A stretch of 64,000 bases of DNA from Flavipsychrobacter sp. (lineage in GTDB: Bacteria > Bacteroidota > Bacteroidia > Chitinophagales > Chitinophagaceae): assembly GCA_031292525.1 (NCBI GenBank), contig JARLGY010000068.1, positions 1-64,000 on the forward strand. Direction: 5' to 3'. A program made the translations under genes and the position numbers. Each line of letters opens with the position of its first letter. The stretch's first letter is position 1. A model generated the notes under the pieces. It was not told where the DNA came from and searched no databases. It saw only the letters and a list, made by a program, of their open reading frames with translations. Shown one piece after another: positions 56,006 through 64,000 of the stretch.

Positions 56006-56039
56006 ATACAACAGCCGCTATTCATAGCGGCTGTTGTAT
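56006..56039. terminator. perfect 14-base hairpin after the relic
   Basis: ATACAACAGCCGCT (56006-56019) pairs perfectly with AGCGGCTGTTGTAT (56026-56039) around ATTCAT. It lies eight bases after the relic's stop at 55997. No long T run follows, so its efficiency as a terminator is uncertain; it may be a leftover of the decayed gene. Confidence 0.6.
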
Positions 56040-56198
56040 TTGTAATTTCTCAAGGGGAGTAATTGAGCCTGTCGGTTAAAATATTGCATTTCCGTTTCCC
56101 CAGCTATTTTGTCCGTTTCACGTTGATTCTCCTTTCCTTACTAATGTAGAAAATTGAATTTCGAAGGGAATAACACATCACTAAACTAAAATTAGGTT

Positions 56199-56798
56199 AT
56201 GAAAAAGACAATGTTGATTTGCTTCGTTTTGCTTTCTGCAAAAACTTTTGCTCAAAATTCCGACAATGGCTTTGTCCTGGGTATGTTGCATCGCTTAGAA
56301 TTTGGAGTTATGGCAGGTGCCAATTATAGCAATTTTACTGATGCCGGTTTCAGTACCGATCCTTTAACAGGTTTTCATGTTGGCGGTGTTGTAGGTTTTA
56401 AAATTACAAAGCACTTTTCGATACAAGAAGATTTTTTATTTTCTACTGAAGGAGCAAAAAATAAAAGCGATGCATTTGAGAAACAGGATATCAGCCTTTA
56501 CTACATCCGGGTACCTTTCCTTATCAGATACAAAAGCAATTTGGGACTTTTTGCTGAAGCGGGACCTCAGGTGGGAATAAAAATAAAGGAAGATGTTTCA
56601 TGGATGCCTGGAGGACAATTTGCAAAGAACGTGGATGCAGGTATCGTCGGCGGTATTGGATACCAGTCTAAAATAGGTCTGGGCATCGGCGCAAGATATA
56701 TTTATGGCATATCTAACGTAGGCAATTTTAATAATGCAACAATAAAGAACAACTTTAATAACAATAATGTACAGGTTAGCGTGTTTTATATATTCTAA
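56199..56798 (+). CDS. outer-membrane beta-barrel protein (porin-family type)
   Basis: This 199-residue protein has a signal peptide ending AQNS near residue 20. The rest is a small barrel with alternating strands: EFGVMAGANYSNFTDAGF, FHVGGVVGFKITKHFSIQ, YYIRVPFLIRYKSNLGLFAEAGPQVG and IGLGIGARYIYGI, ending in QVSVFYIF, a typical C-terminal aromatic strand. This is the PorT/OmpW-like outer-membrane beta-barrel family. It lies 33 bases before the LytS/LytTR pair. Confidence 0.82.
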   Translation: MKKTMLICFVLLSAKTFAQNSDNGFVLGMLHRLEFGVMAGANYSNFTDAGFSTDPLTGFHVGGVVGFKITKHFSIQEDFLFSTEGAKNKSDAFEKQDISLYYIRVPFLIRYKSNLGLFAEAGPQVGIKIKEDVSWMPGGQFAKNVDAGIVGGIGYQSKIGLGIGARYIYGISNVGNFNNATIKNNFNNNNVQVSVFYIF

Positions 56799-56818
56799 TC
56801 CACTCAATACAAAACAAA

Positions 56819-56826
56819 TACTTTTG
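56819..56826 (+). promoter_or_regulatory. -7 box (TACTTTTG) before the histidine kinase
   Basis: A full TAnnTTTG match ends five bases before the ATG at 56832. The transcript would be essentially leaderless. No -33 element is clear. Confidence 0.35.
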
Positions 56827-56831
56827 CATCA

Positions 56832-57866
56832 ATGCCAAACGATCTGCCATTAAAAAACCTGAAGAGGCTGAACTGGATGATATCCTTTATGACAGCCCTT
56901 TTGGCTTTTATTTTTTTGTCCACAGTTACACACGATATATACACGCTGTCTTTGCGTTTTTTGCAGGTAATACTATTTATGTCGGCTCAAAGTTTTGCCA
57001 ATGTTTTTTTGCTTAAAATATTCATCAGTAAAAGCCAGCCTGGACTACTGTATTCTAAAATAAAATTTTACGTTTCCAGTTATATCACAACAATAGCTAT
57101 CTGGCTTTGTGTCAGGGCCCTGTATTCTTACGGGACTGGTATGAGGTGGGAGGGCGAGGGCGCAAATGTAGTGCAGGCTTATTGTCTTGCCATTGTTGCT
57201 ATTTTTGTGCTCAATACACTTATTCTTACTCTACAGAATCTGGTTATCCTGCAGCATAACAAAGCACAAAGTGAGATCGAGAATCTGCAACTGCAGGCTA
57301 ATATCAGCGAAACTGCAAACCTTTTATTAAGACAGCAGATCCACCCGCATTTCCTTTTTAATGCATTGAACACCATAAAATCGCTTTACAAGCAAGACCT
57401 GCAGCAGGGAGAAGATTACCTGGTGCACTTGGCCAACTTTTTAAGGGTGTCTATTTCAAACCACACCACAAAAAATACTTTGATAAAAAACGAACTTGAA
57501 TTTTGCCTGGATTACTTAAAAATGCAGAAAATCCGATTTGGCATAGCGTTAGACTATTCAATTATTATCCCGGAAGAAATTATAAAAAATAAATATTTGC
57601 CTTTTTTTTCTTTGCAGCCCTTAGTTGAAAATGCATTAAAACATAACGATCTCACTGAAGAGTATCCTATATTAATTATAATCACTGAAGAAAATGGTTA
57701 CCTGCTTGTCGCTAATAATATACAGCCACGTAACTATAAAGAAACCTCAACAGGCCAGGGCTTATCAAATCTGGCCGAACGTTACCGTTTGCTAGGTGCA
57801 GAAGAAATCAGGATCTGGTCTGATAGTTTCTTCTTCACCGTGGGCATAAAAATCTTAGATAAATGA
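56832..57866 (+). CDS. LytS-type sensor histidine kinase
   Basis: This 344-residue kinase has four N-terminal hydrophobic helices (about 14-34, 40-64, 78-98 and 118-140) and no obvious extracellular domain. The kinase H-box reads QQIHPHFLFNALNTIKSL (H171 and H173), and the N-box is LQPLVENALKHN. These are His_kinase plus HATPase_c features of the LytS/YesM group. The stop overlaps the next start by four bases (ATGA at 57863), so the pair is translationally coupled. Confidence 0.92.
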   Translation: MPNDLPLKNLKRLNWMISFMTALLAFIFLSTVTHDIYTLSLRFLQVILFMSAQSFANVFLLKIFISKSQPGLLYSKIKFYVSSYITTIAIWLCVRALYSYGTGMRWEGEGANVVQAYCLAIVAIFVLNTLILTLQNLVILQHNKAQSEIENLQLQANISETANLLLRQQIHPHFLFNALNTIKSLYKQDLQQGEDYLVHLANFLRVSISNHTTKNTLIKNELEFCLDYLKMQKIRFGIALDYSIIIPEEIIKNKYLPFFSLQPLVENALKHNDLTEEYPILIIITEENGYLLVANNIQPRNYKETSTGQGLSNLAERYRLLGAEEIRIWSDSFFFTVGIKILDK

Positions 57867-58627
57867 AAGTTGTTATTATAGAAGATGAACGGATTACTGC
57901 TGAAGATCTCAAACAAACAATCAGGCAGGCAGATCCTGTTTTCGAGATCGTCGCAACATTAAGGTCTGTGAAAGAAGGCTTGGCTTGGTTTAAATCTAAT
58001 ACGCCGCCTGATCTTATATTCAGCGATATCCAGTTGGGAGATGGACTCAGTTTCGAAATCCTTGGCGATCTGGGTATCCCGGTAATATTTTGTACCGCTT
58101 ACGACGAGTATGCACTCAATGCATTCAAAATGTATGGAATAGATTATATACTGAAGCCATTTAACCTTGCATCAGTTACTGCTGCATTACAAAAGTTTAA
58201 TAAACTCACCCAGTTAAAGCAGGAAGAAATAACCAGGCAATATGAATCCATCAGGCGCCTGTTTTCAGATTCAAAAACAGCAAAAGCATCCTCCTCATTG
58301 CTCATACATTACAAAGACACGATCTTTCCTGTAAAGATCGAGGATATCGCTTTGTTCCACCTCGAGCATGAGCTGGTTACTTTGGTGACATTCAACAAAA
58401 CAACTTATTACCCCGGTAAAAGCCTTGATGAGTTGGAGGGACTTGTTCGTGATGGTTTCTTTCGGGTAAACCGGCAATACCTGGTGAATAGGAAAGCGAT
58501 TATAAATGTATCTAGCCTGTTTTCTCGTAAACTATCATTGAGTGTATCCGTGCCGGTAAAAGAAAGTATTACCATCAGCAAAGAAAAGGCACCTCTTTTT
58601 CTTAAATGGTTGTCAGGGGAGGTGTAG
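57863..58627 (+). CDS. LytTR-family response regulator
   Basis: This 254-residue regulator has a receiver domain with phosphorylation site D55 in IFSDIQLGDG and the Lys in YILKPFN, then a LytTR DNA-binding domain (about 140-254) with FFRVNRQYLVNRKAI. LytTR proteins bind direct repeats spaced by about one turn of DNA. Its partner is the kinase directly upstream. Its targets are unknown; the beta-barrel gene 33 bases before the kinase is a natural guess. Confidence 0.93.
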   Translation: MKVVIIEDERITAEDLKQTIRQADPVFEIVATLRSVKEGLAWFKSNTPPDLIFSDIQLGDGLSFEILGDLGIPVIFCTAYDEYALNAFKMYGIDYILKPFNLASVTAALQKFNKLTQLKQEEITRQYESIRRLFSDSKTAKASSSLLIHYKDTIFPVKIEDIALFHLEHELVTLVTFNKTTYYPGKSLDELEGLVRDGFFRVNRQYLVNRKAIINVSSLFSRKLSLSVSVPVKESITISKEKAPLFLKWLSGEV

Positions 58628-58701
58628 TATTGTAATTCAAATACTCAAAATGCCGGGATGCTCATGCTGATGATATTTTCAGCCATTTTACAAAACACAC
58701 C

Positions 58702-59214
58702 TCAGAACAAACTTCCTTGTACTGACTTGCTTTCATCCTCTTCAATAATATGCAACACACTTTTCCCAACATCTGTAATATGGATGACCTCCCACCCCTG
58801 CAAGGTTAGGTAGTCCGATATCTTCGCGCGATGGCATTGCCACCAGTTTGCCTCTGCACACATATAAGCAACTGTTTCGGTCTTTGCCAGTGTGTGCAGT
58901 ACATCAATTTCCTTTCTAAAAGCATCGGTCTCCATATAGTTCTGGTATGCCGAGAATGGTTTTGTTGTATCCTTTGGGGGAGTGGCGTTCCTGGGTATAC
59001 GCCCACCCAGCGAAGGATAGTGTCTGTACTTTATCTCATTTTGCTCAAGCACAGCTGCAAGGGCCTTACTGTTAAATTTCGGTACCCATTTAGATCCGGG
59101 CATGCTGCGCACATCCGCCAATGTACTGATACCAAAAGACCGCAGCATTTCTATGAAGAATGCTGCGGTCCTGTTAGAGTGGCCTATTGTATATATCGTG
59201 TGGTGTGCATTCAT
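58702..59214 (-). CDS. DUF488 family protein
   Basis: This 170-residue protein starts with HTIYTIGHSNRTAAFFIEML and has ADVRSMPGSKWVPKFN, HYPSLGGRIPR and CAEANWWQCHRAKIS, all DUF488 signatures with conserved Arg, Cys and His residues. The family's function is unknown, though the conserved polar residues suggest a binding or enzymatic role. It is soluble and 15 bases from the desaturase gene. Confidence 0.88.
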   Translation of the reverse strand: MNAHHTIYTIGHSNRTAAFFIEMLRSFGISTLADVRSMPGSKWVPKFNSKALAAVLEQNEIKYRHYPSLGGRIPRNATPPKDTTKPFSAYQNYMETDAFRKEIDVLHTLAKTETVAYMCAEANWWQCHRAKISDYLTLQGWEVIHITDVGKSVLHIIEEDESKSVQGSLF

Positions 59215-59229
59215 GCACTTATATCTTAA

Positions 59230-60015
59230 CTAAAACTCGGCTGGTTCAAGCTCATGCTCTGGCTTCAACGATTTTGGCTTGTTTACTGCAACAGGGTTCA
59301 TCTTTATTATACCAAGTGTTTTAAACATCAGTACTATGGGGTATATGGGATCTACCTCATGCCATTTCACACCAAAGTTTGCCCTCGTCGGAAATTTGTG
59401 GTGGTTGTTGTGATAAGATTCACCCAGCATCAGCCAATCCACATGAAAAAGGTTTTCAGAAGTATTGTTCATTTTATAGTTGGTATAGCCATACTTGTGC
59501 GCATACCAGTTAATAACTGCACCATGCACCGGGCCCATTGCAAAATGTATTGGCAACAGTAAGTAACAGAACACATTCGGTGCATACGCTACATAAAAGG
59601 CAGTATAAGCTATGGCAAACCCAAAGCGCGATACCCATCCATGTGCAAACTTGTCAAAAGCAGGCCAGCTGGGCACACCCTTCAAAAAGCGGGGTTCTAT
59701 ACCATCATGGCTGTCAAATATGCCGGTGTAAACGTTCTTGGTTTTCCACATCATATCCATCAGGTTCTTAGAATAGCTGGGGCTATGCGGGTCCTTTTCA
59801 GTATCGGTAAATGCGTGGTGCATACGGTGCATAATAGCATATGCACGTGGGCTCAGGTAAGAAGAACCCTCTGTAAGCCAGGTAACAATGAAAAAGAATT
59901 TTTCCCATCCCTTACTCATTTTAAAAGCGCTGTGTGCGCCATACCTGTGTTGAAAAAACGTTTGAGAAAAAAGAGATAAATACCAGTGCGCCGCAAAAAA
60001 GATCAATATCGCCAT
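59230..60015 (-). CDS. acyl-CoA/fatty-acid desaturase
   Basis: This 261-residue membrane enzyme has the three histidine boxes of delta-9-type desaturases: HRYGAH (H23 and H28), HRMHH (H63, H66 and H67) and HNNHH (H202, H205 and H206). They bind a di-iron centre. Several hydrophobic segments fit the usual membrane layout, but the N-terminal helix pair is short. It may tune membrane fluidity. A short relic of a similar gene lies at 55621-55665. Confidence 0.9.
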   Translation of the reverse strand: MAILIFFAAHWYLSLFSQTFFQHRYGAHSAFKMSKGWEKFFFIVTWLTEGSSYLSPRAYAIMHRMHHAFTDTEKDPHSPSYSKNLMDMMWKTKNVYTGIFDSHDGIEPRFLKGVPSWPAFDKFAHGWVSRFGFAIAYTAFYVAYAPNVFCYLLLPIHFAMGPVHGAVINWYAHKYGYTNYKMNNTSENLFHVDWLMLGESYHNNHHKFPTRANFGVKWHEVDPIYPIVLMFKTLGIIKMNPVAVNKPKSLKPEHELEPAEF

Positions 60016-60343
60016 GAAAAAAAATAAATATATAGTAGCTTGCTACAAAAGATTTAAAGATAATTAAACAACAAAAATAAGCTTTAGTTCGCTACAGTGG
60101 CAAAAAAATGTATATTAAGTTGTTTTTAAACTTTTTCTACAAAGTGAATCTTTTATTTATATGCGCTGGCAATTATGGTACAGCCCTGCATCAGAGCCTT
60201 ATATAAAGCCTTACAAGTGTAGCCTGAATTAATAAACAAACGCAAAACTACATCGGCTGAATATCTACAACAATTGAATTTTTGATCTGAGCATGCTGAT
60301 ACTTTATTTACCTAATAAATATTCATATCCCTCAACATTAATT
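60016..60343. other. intergenic region, no gene seen
   Basis: This 328-base AT-rich stretch separates the divergent desaturase and beta-lactamase-like genes. I see no open frame with support, no hairpin terminator and no tRNA. It should hold the promoters of both genes. A TTGCTACAAAAG stretch near 60040 and a TAGTTCGCTACA stretch near 60088 share GCTACA, but the significance is unclear. Confidence 0.4.
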
Positions 60344-60351
60344 TACCTTTG
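60344..60351 (+). promoter_or_regulatory. -7 box (TACCTTTG) before the beta-lactamase gene
   Basis: A full TAnnTTTG match, 21 bases before the ATG at 60373. It overlaps the TTG at 60349 that would otherwise be a start codon, and so supports the ATG start. Confidence 0.45.
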
Positions 60352-60372
60352 CGCGTTATTACCACACCCGTT

Positions 60373-61236
60373 ATGAAGAATGCACGTTCTATAGTTAGTT
60401 TAGTATCCATATTATTGCTTGCCTCTTGCGCCAAAACCCGCGTCTCAGAACACGCCGATTGGGGGAAGTACTACCAGGCGCAAGGCATCAAGAATGCCTG
60501 TTTCATATTGCGTGATAACAATCACGAAGCCATACACTATTACAACAAAGATCGGTGCATTCAGCGCTTTCTCCCTGCATCTACATTCAAAATCTTCAAT
60601 AGCCTTGTTGCGCTTGAAACCGTTGTCGCTCCAGACGATCAATTAGTAATAAAATGGGATGGGGTAGCGCGCCGCCCGGATTGGGACAAGGATATGAACA
60701 TGCGCGAAGCATTTAAAGTAAGTTGCGTTCCCTACTACCAGGAAATAGCCCGCAGGATAGGAAAACAAAAAATGCAGCACTACCTGGATACAACTAAGTA
60801 TGGCAATGCTACCATCGGTGGCGCTATCGATACTTTCTGGCTCGATAACTCGTTGCAGATATCGGCTGATGAGCAGGTAGGCTTCCTGAAAAGAATGTAC
60901 TTCAACGAACTCCCGTTTTCAGAACGCAGCCAGCGCATAGTGCGCAGCATGATGTTGCGCGAAGAGACTCCCGCATACAAACTATACTACAAGACCGGTT
61001 GGGGAGTAAAACCCGATAACCAGCGCATCCTTTGGGTAGTAGGCTTTATAGAAAGGATACAGAATGTAAAAGAAGATAAAGACGCCATGAATAAAAGCGA
61101 TGTGCGCCTGTATCCATACTTCTTTGCCCAAAACTTTGATATAGCCGTTAGCGATACAGCCACCAAAGACTGGGCTAAGATCAGGATAGACCTGGTACAC
61201 CAGGTACTGCAGGATTATGGTGCTATGCCTAAATGA
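60373..61236 (+). CDS. class D beta-lactamase-like lipoprotein
   Basis: This 287-residue protein has a lipobox LLLASC with C19 and a serine hydrolase domain. All class D motifs are present at almost standard OXA positions: S70-x-x-K73 (PASTFKIFNS), S117-x-V119 (KVSCVPYY), Y143-G-N145 and K207-T-G209 (YYKTGWG). W156 lies in the FWL stretch. It matches OXA enzymes over most of its length. Activity and spectrum cannot be read from sequence. The gene stands alone, so no regulator is linked. Confidence 0.88.
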   Translation: MKNARSIVSLVSILLLASCAKTRVSEHADWGKYYQAQGIKNACFILRDNNHEAIHYYNKDRCIQRFLPASTFKIFNSLVALETVVAPDDQLVIKWDGVARRPDWDKDMNMREAFKVSCVPYYQEIARRIGKQKMQHYLDTTKYGNATIGGAIDTFWLDNSLQISADEQVGFLKRMYFNELPFSERSQRIVRSMMLREETPAYKLYYKTGWGVKPDNQRILWVVGFIERIQNVKEDKDAMNKSDVRLYPYFFAQNFDIAVSDTATKDWAKIRIDLVHQVLQDYGAMPK

Positions 61237-61257
61237 TCCAATTTATCTGCCTGCCAG

Positions 61258-62160
61258 CTATCGTTGCACTACCAATCTTTTCGTAAGTGTACTTCCATCT
61301 TTAAGATGGAACACCACTAGGTAAACACCATCAACCATGTTGGTGACAGAAATTGTATTTGCAGGAGCAGCTATAGTTTGCATTATCCTTCCATCTATTG
61401 ACAGCACATCTAACGATAAAACATTATCAGCTATATAGTGTACTACATCAGTTGCAGGATTAGGGTACAGCCGTACTTCATTTGCAGATGTAATAACGGG
61501 TATGGACGCTGCTGGTACTGTATCGCAAATGATTGCTCCAGGGGCTTTAATCTGGCCAATTACATCATCATGATAACAACGTAAGAAGGGTGTTGTGGTT
61601 TCTGAACTGACATTTGTTGAGGGTACTAAAAAATTACTTGTCCATCCAATGTTCATAATGATCACTGACCCATAGTTTGGATAGGTTATGCCATTGGTTT
61701 CCAATAAGGGTAACGTAAACCCATTTATAACTGTATCGCCAGTCCTGATGATGGTTTGTGGCAGTGTATCGAATGTATTGTTTGTGTTAGCGAAATCAAA
61801 GTAACGGCCTATCACGTGCATTGTTACTTGTGTTCCGGTTGCCCAGCCAAAATCGTACAACAATTGCCAATGCTGCGATGGATTGTTTACGTGCACCCAT
61901 ATCTTTAAAGAGTCCCTGTATGCAAAGTATTGGATGATATTATTTTGTATAAACATCCTGCAGGTTTTCCCTTCAACCACGGTATCAACATTTGCTACGT
62001 CCCAAAATTGTAAGTATGAATCTGGTACAGTTGCGTCTGTAATATAGGTTTGGTGACTCCAGTGTGCTCCATGCGGCGCAAATTCAGGCAATGCAGTTTG
62101 TGCTTTACAGTATATGCAAATGAATACCAGTAAGTAGAGCAGGCAGTATTTTTTATTCAC
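61258..62160 (-). CDS. T9SS type A sorting-domain protein, paralog 1
   Basis: This 300-residue secreted protein starts at GTG 62160 (VNKKYCLLYLLVFICIY), whose signal peptide ends at KAQ. The frame continues upstream to 62289 but that part overlaps the neighbouring gene. The mature part resembles the next gene: LPEFAPHGAHW, then CRMFIQNNIIQYFAYRDSLK and CYHDDVIGQIKAPGAIICDT. A C-terminal sorting domain follows: EVRLYPNPATDVVHY and GVYLVVFHLKDGS. The ligand or function of the core is unknown. Confidence 0.8.
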   Translation of the reverse strand: MNKKYCLLYLLVFICIYCKAQTALPEFAPHGAHWSHQTYITDATVPDSYLQFWDVANVDTVVEGKTCRMFIQNNIIQYFAYRDSLKIWVHVNNPSQHWQLLYDFGWATGTQVTMHVIGRYFDFANTNNTFDTLPQTIIRTGDTVINGFTLPLLETNGITYPNYGSVIIMNIGWTSNFLVPSTNVSSETTTPFLRCYHDDVIGQIKAPGAIICDTVPAASIPVITSANEVRLYPNPATDVVHYIADNVLSLDVLSIDGRIMQTIAAPANTISVTNMVDGVYLVVFHLKDGSTLTKRLVVQR

Positions 62161-62248
62161 GGGCCTAGTTATAGCGGCTAATTTATTATCAGTCACTACA
62201 TAAGACCAGTAAGGATCGGTAAAGGTTGGTATTGCTGCACAAAACAAG

Positions 62249-63130
62249 CTATCGTTGCACAACAAGCTTCTTTGAAACAACACTCCCATTTTTCAAATGT
62301 ATCCCCACTATGTACATCCCGTCAGCAATCCCATCAAGTAGTATGGTCTCAGGGGGTGTTGCTATTGTTTTTATTATTCGTCCATCAATCGTATGTATTT
62401 CTATAAAAGACATATTGCCACCAGCGTTCAGCAACCGCACCTCATTTGTTGCAGGGTTGGGATATAGTTGCACAGTATTAGGAGACAGGATAGTTGGAAT
62501 ACCAACGTGAAAATCAGTATCGCAAACTACTACACCAGGCGCTTTGTATGTACCAATAACTGTATCATGGTAGCAGCGAAGTGCAAGGCCTCCAAATTCT
62601 GGTATATAAGGTCCTAAATTGGGAATAAAAGTGTTGTTGATGCAGCCCATATTCAGGATTACGATAAAGGTAGATGAATAGGTTGTTGTATGTAAAATTA
62701 GTACTGGCAGAGTATCGACGTTTACTATGATATTACTCTTGTTAAACACCACAGCTGGAATGGTATCGGTAAAATCGTGAATGTTATGCAAGGCAACGAT
62801 TTTACCAGAATCCCAGTTAAAATCGTACAATAATGTCCATGAGGTTGGCCCGAAAGCAGGGTAGCCCCATATTTTTAAAGAGTCGCGATAGGCGTAAAAT
62901 TGTGTAATACCATCTAATGCGAAAATCCTGCATGTCCTGCCGGCAATTGTTGTATCATGATTTAGAACGGTCATTGAATCCAAATAATGAGCATAAGGTG
63001 CGGTGCTCTTATCAATGGATTCATACATCCAGACAGCCCCATGCGGCCCAAATTCAGGTAACGTAGTTTGTGCATTGCAATAAGTACAAGAGGCAAGTAA
63101 TAGGAAGATTATAATGTAAAGGTTCTTCAT
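62249..63130 (-). CDS. T9SS type A sorting-domain protein, paralog 2
   Basis: This 293-residue secreted protein starts at ATG 63130, with a signal ending in NAQ. It shares the order and many residues with its neighbour: LPEFGPHGAVW, CRIFALDGITQFYAYRDSLK, CYHDTVIGTYKAPGVVVCDT and the sorting tail VQLYPNPATNEVR. The two are a tandem duplication. A CAAAGTTA box (TAnnTTTG on the minus strand) lies at 63164-63171. Confidence 0.82.
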   Translation of the reverse strand: MKNLYIIIFLLLASCTYCNAQTTLPEFGPHGAVWMYESIDKSTAPYAHYLDSMTVLNHDTTIAGRTCRIFALDGITQFYAYRDSLKIWGYPAFGPTSWTLLYDFNWDSGKIVALHNIHDFTDTIPAVVFNKSNIIVNVDTLPVLILHTTTYSSTFIVILNMGCINNTFIPNLGPYIPEFGGLALRCYHDTVIGTYKAPGVVVCDTDFHVGIPTILSPNTVQLYPNPATNEVRLLNAGGNMSFIEIHTIDGRIIKTIATPPETILLDGIADGMYIVGIHLKNGSVVSKKLVVQR

Positions 63131-63194
63131 GAGGATAGTTTTTATAGAGGATATAAACGACAACAAAGTTATTTATATTCTTCTTAAAAAAATA

Positions 63195-64000
63195 CTATTC
63201 ACCAGAAATGCTTGCTTTAGCCCGTTCCTTCACAAAATAAAGCACAACACCCATAGCTATGATCCCCAGTGCTATACTTATAAAATGCCATCCACTGCTC
63301 ACCAGTATAAACAGCCAGATGATTATCGATAGAATTGCCGGTAATGGAAACAACGGCATTTTATAAGGCCGGATGTCATTAGGTTTTTCCCGGTGCCATA
63401 TAATGAGGCCTACTGCCTGCATAATGAACTGCACCAGTATCCGCATCGTGATAATTGCAGTAATGACTTCCCCCAACTTAAACAGCAAACTGAATACAAA
63501 AGCCAGCCCTCCAATTGCAAGTAACGATACATGCGGGAAATGTAGTCGCTTATGCACCTTCGCAAACACCGGGAAGAAATCTCCATTCAGTGCAGCAGCA
63601 TATGGTATGCGCGAGTAGCCAAGCGTTGCAGCAAACAAAGAAGACATAGCTATAGCCAGTATCAGCACCGTAGCCACCCGTGCCACCTGTACATTGTAAA
63701 TAGTTTCAAAATAAGTACTCACTACAAAGGGGGAGTCAGCTATTTGCTTCCATGGTAATACTCCCAATACGGCTACCTGCATACACAGGTACAGAACGGC
63801 AATACCTGTTATAGATATAAACATGCTGCGGGGTATATTCACTTCAGGGTTTTTAATTTCAGCCCCCAGGTGGCACACATTGTAATACCCCAGGTAAGAA
63901 TAAACTGCTTTTAACGAAGCTTGCCCCAACGCTACAAAAAACAATGTAGAAAGATTAAGGCCACCTGTATAGTCAAAAGCCTGCGCTGCACTAAAATGTC
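63195..64000 (-). CDS. APC-family amino-acid permease (N-terminus cut by window end)
   Basis: The frame is open through the right edge of the window, so the start lies beyond 64000; the visible part is about 268 residues. It shows FDYTGGLNLSTLFFVALGQ, then YLGYYNVCHLGAEIKNPEVN, a stretch typical of APC permeases, and several hydrophobic helices with a basic C-terminal tail. The substrate cannot be read; some relatives take up basic or small amino acids. Confidence 0.85.
   Translation of the reverse strand, partial: HFSAAQAFDYTGGLNLSTLFFVALGQASLKAVYSYLGYYNVCHLGAEIKNPEVNIPRSMFISITGIAVLYLCMQVAVLGVLPWKQIADSPFVVSTYFETIYNVQVARVATVLILAIAMSSLFAATLGYSRIPYAAALNGDFFPVFAKVHKRLHFPHVSLLAIGGLAFVFSLLFKLGEVITAIITMRILVQFIMQAVGLIIWHREKPNDIRPYKMPLFPLPAILSIIIWLFILVSSGWHFISIALGIIAMGVVLYFVKERAKASISGE

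Noticed and set aside
62161-62289. N-terminal extension of the 61258 T9SS protein
   Set aside because: It overlaps the neighbouring paralog and lacks a signal peptide at its start. The signal begins at GTG 62160.

Overview
The window looks like a piece of a Bacteroidota chromosome, most likely from the Chitinophagales/Chitinophagaceae side. This is an inference from several signals: type IX secretion (T9SS) sorting tails on several secreted proteins, gldF/gldG gliding genes, a fused murF-alr gene, TAnnTTTG-type -7 promoter boxes close to start codons, few Shine-Dalgarno sequences, and many short secreted proteins without relatives I recognise. No rRNA, tRNA, insertion sequence, phage gene or CRISPR array was seen. 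Gene density is high and most intergenic gaps are under 150 bases.

Layout. (1) 1-255 is the tail of a T9SS cargo gene. (2) 459-13997 is a complete 14-gene nuo operon (A, B, C, D, E, F, G, H, I, J, K, L, M, N) for respiratory complex I, with separate nuoC and nuoD and a short NuoG that lacks the molybdopterin-oxidoreductase domain. A nitrilase-family amidohydrolase, a GNAT acetyltransferase and a TonB-like protein follow. (3) 16665-19151 is an arsenic resistance cluster on the minus strand: arsR, then arsC, a DUF6428 protein and an ACR3 pump. The same operator-like box precedes both arsR and arsC. (4) 19193-28202 holds small secreted proteins, a CHAD protein, ubiE and engB in divergent orientation, a GH3-family protein, lptB, a lipoprotein and a DinB protein. 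(5) 28282-32935 holds a secreted EEP-family nuclease or phosphatase, GtrA, prfB without the usual programmed frameshift, and an exporter-type ABC transporter. (6) 32940-37602 holds a YoaK-family membrane protein, an sdpI/sdpR pair with a perfect operator palindrome, and a large VWA-like membrane protein. (7) 38453-44330 holds a GNAT-like protein, folP, DUF1599, a DoxX/BT_3928-type protein translationally coupled to an OppB-type permease, and metF. folP and metF both belong to one-carbon metabolism. (8) 44380-54207 holds a T9SS-exported M1 peptidase, murF-alr, and gldF-gldG with a DUF4340 gene, facing an M23 peptidase gene. (9) 54352-58627 holds a secreted Gln-rich repeat protein, a stretch with two gene relics, an outer-membrane beta-barrel protein and a LytS/LytTR two-component pair. 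(10) 58702-64000 holds a DUF488 protein, a fatty-acid desaturase, a class D beta-lactamase-like lipoprotein, two tandem T9SS paralogs, and an amino-acid permease cut by the window end.

Most of the window is ordinary core genome. The parts that deserve a second look are the relics at 55621-55997, the cysteine pattern of the short NuoG, the paired hairpins before the ABC transporter, the class D beta-lactamase, the twin ars operators with the Cys-tailed DUF6428 protein, and the lone OppB-type permease. I did not find a clearly new multi-gene system.
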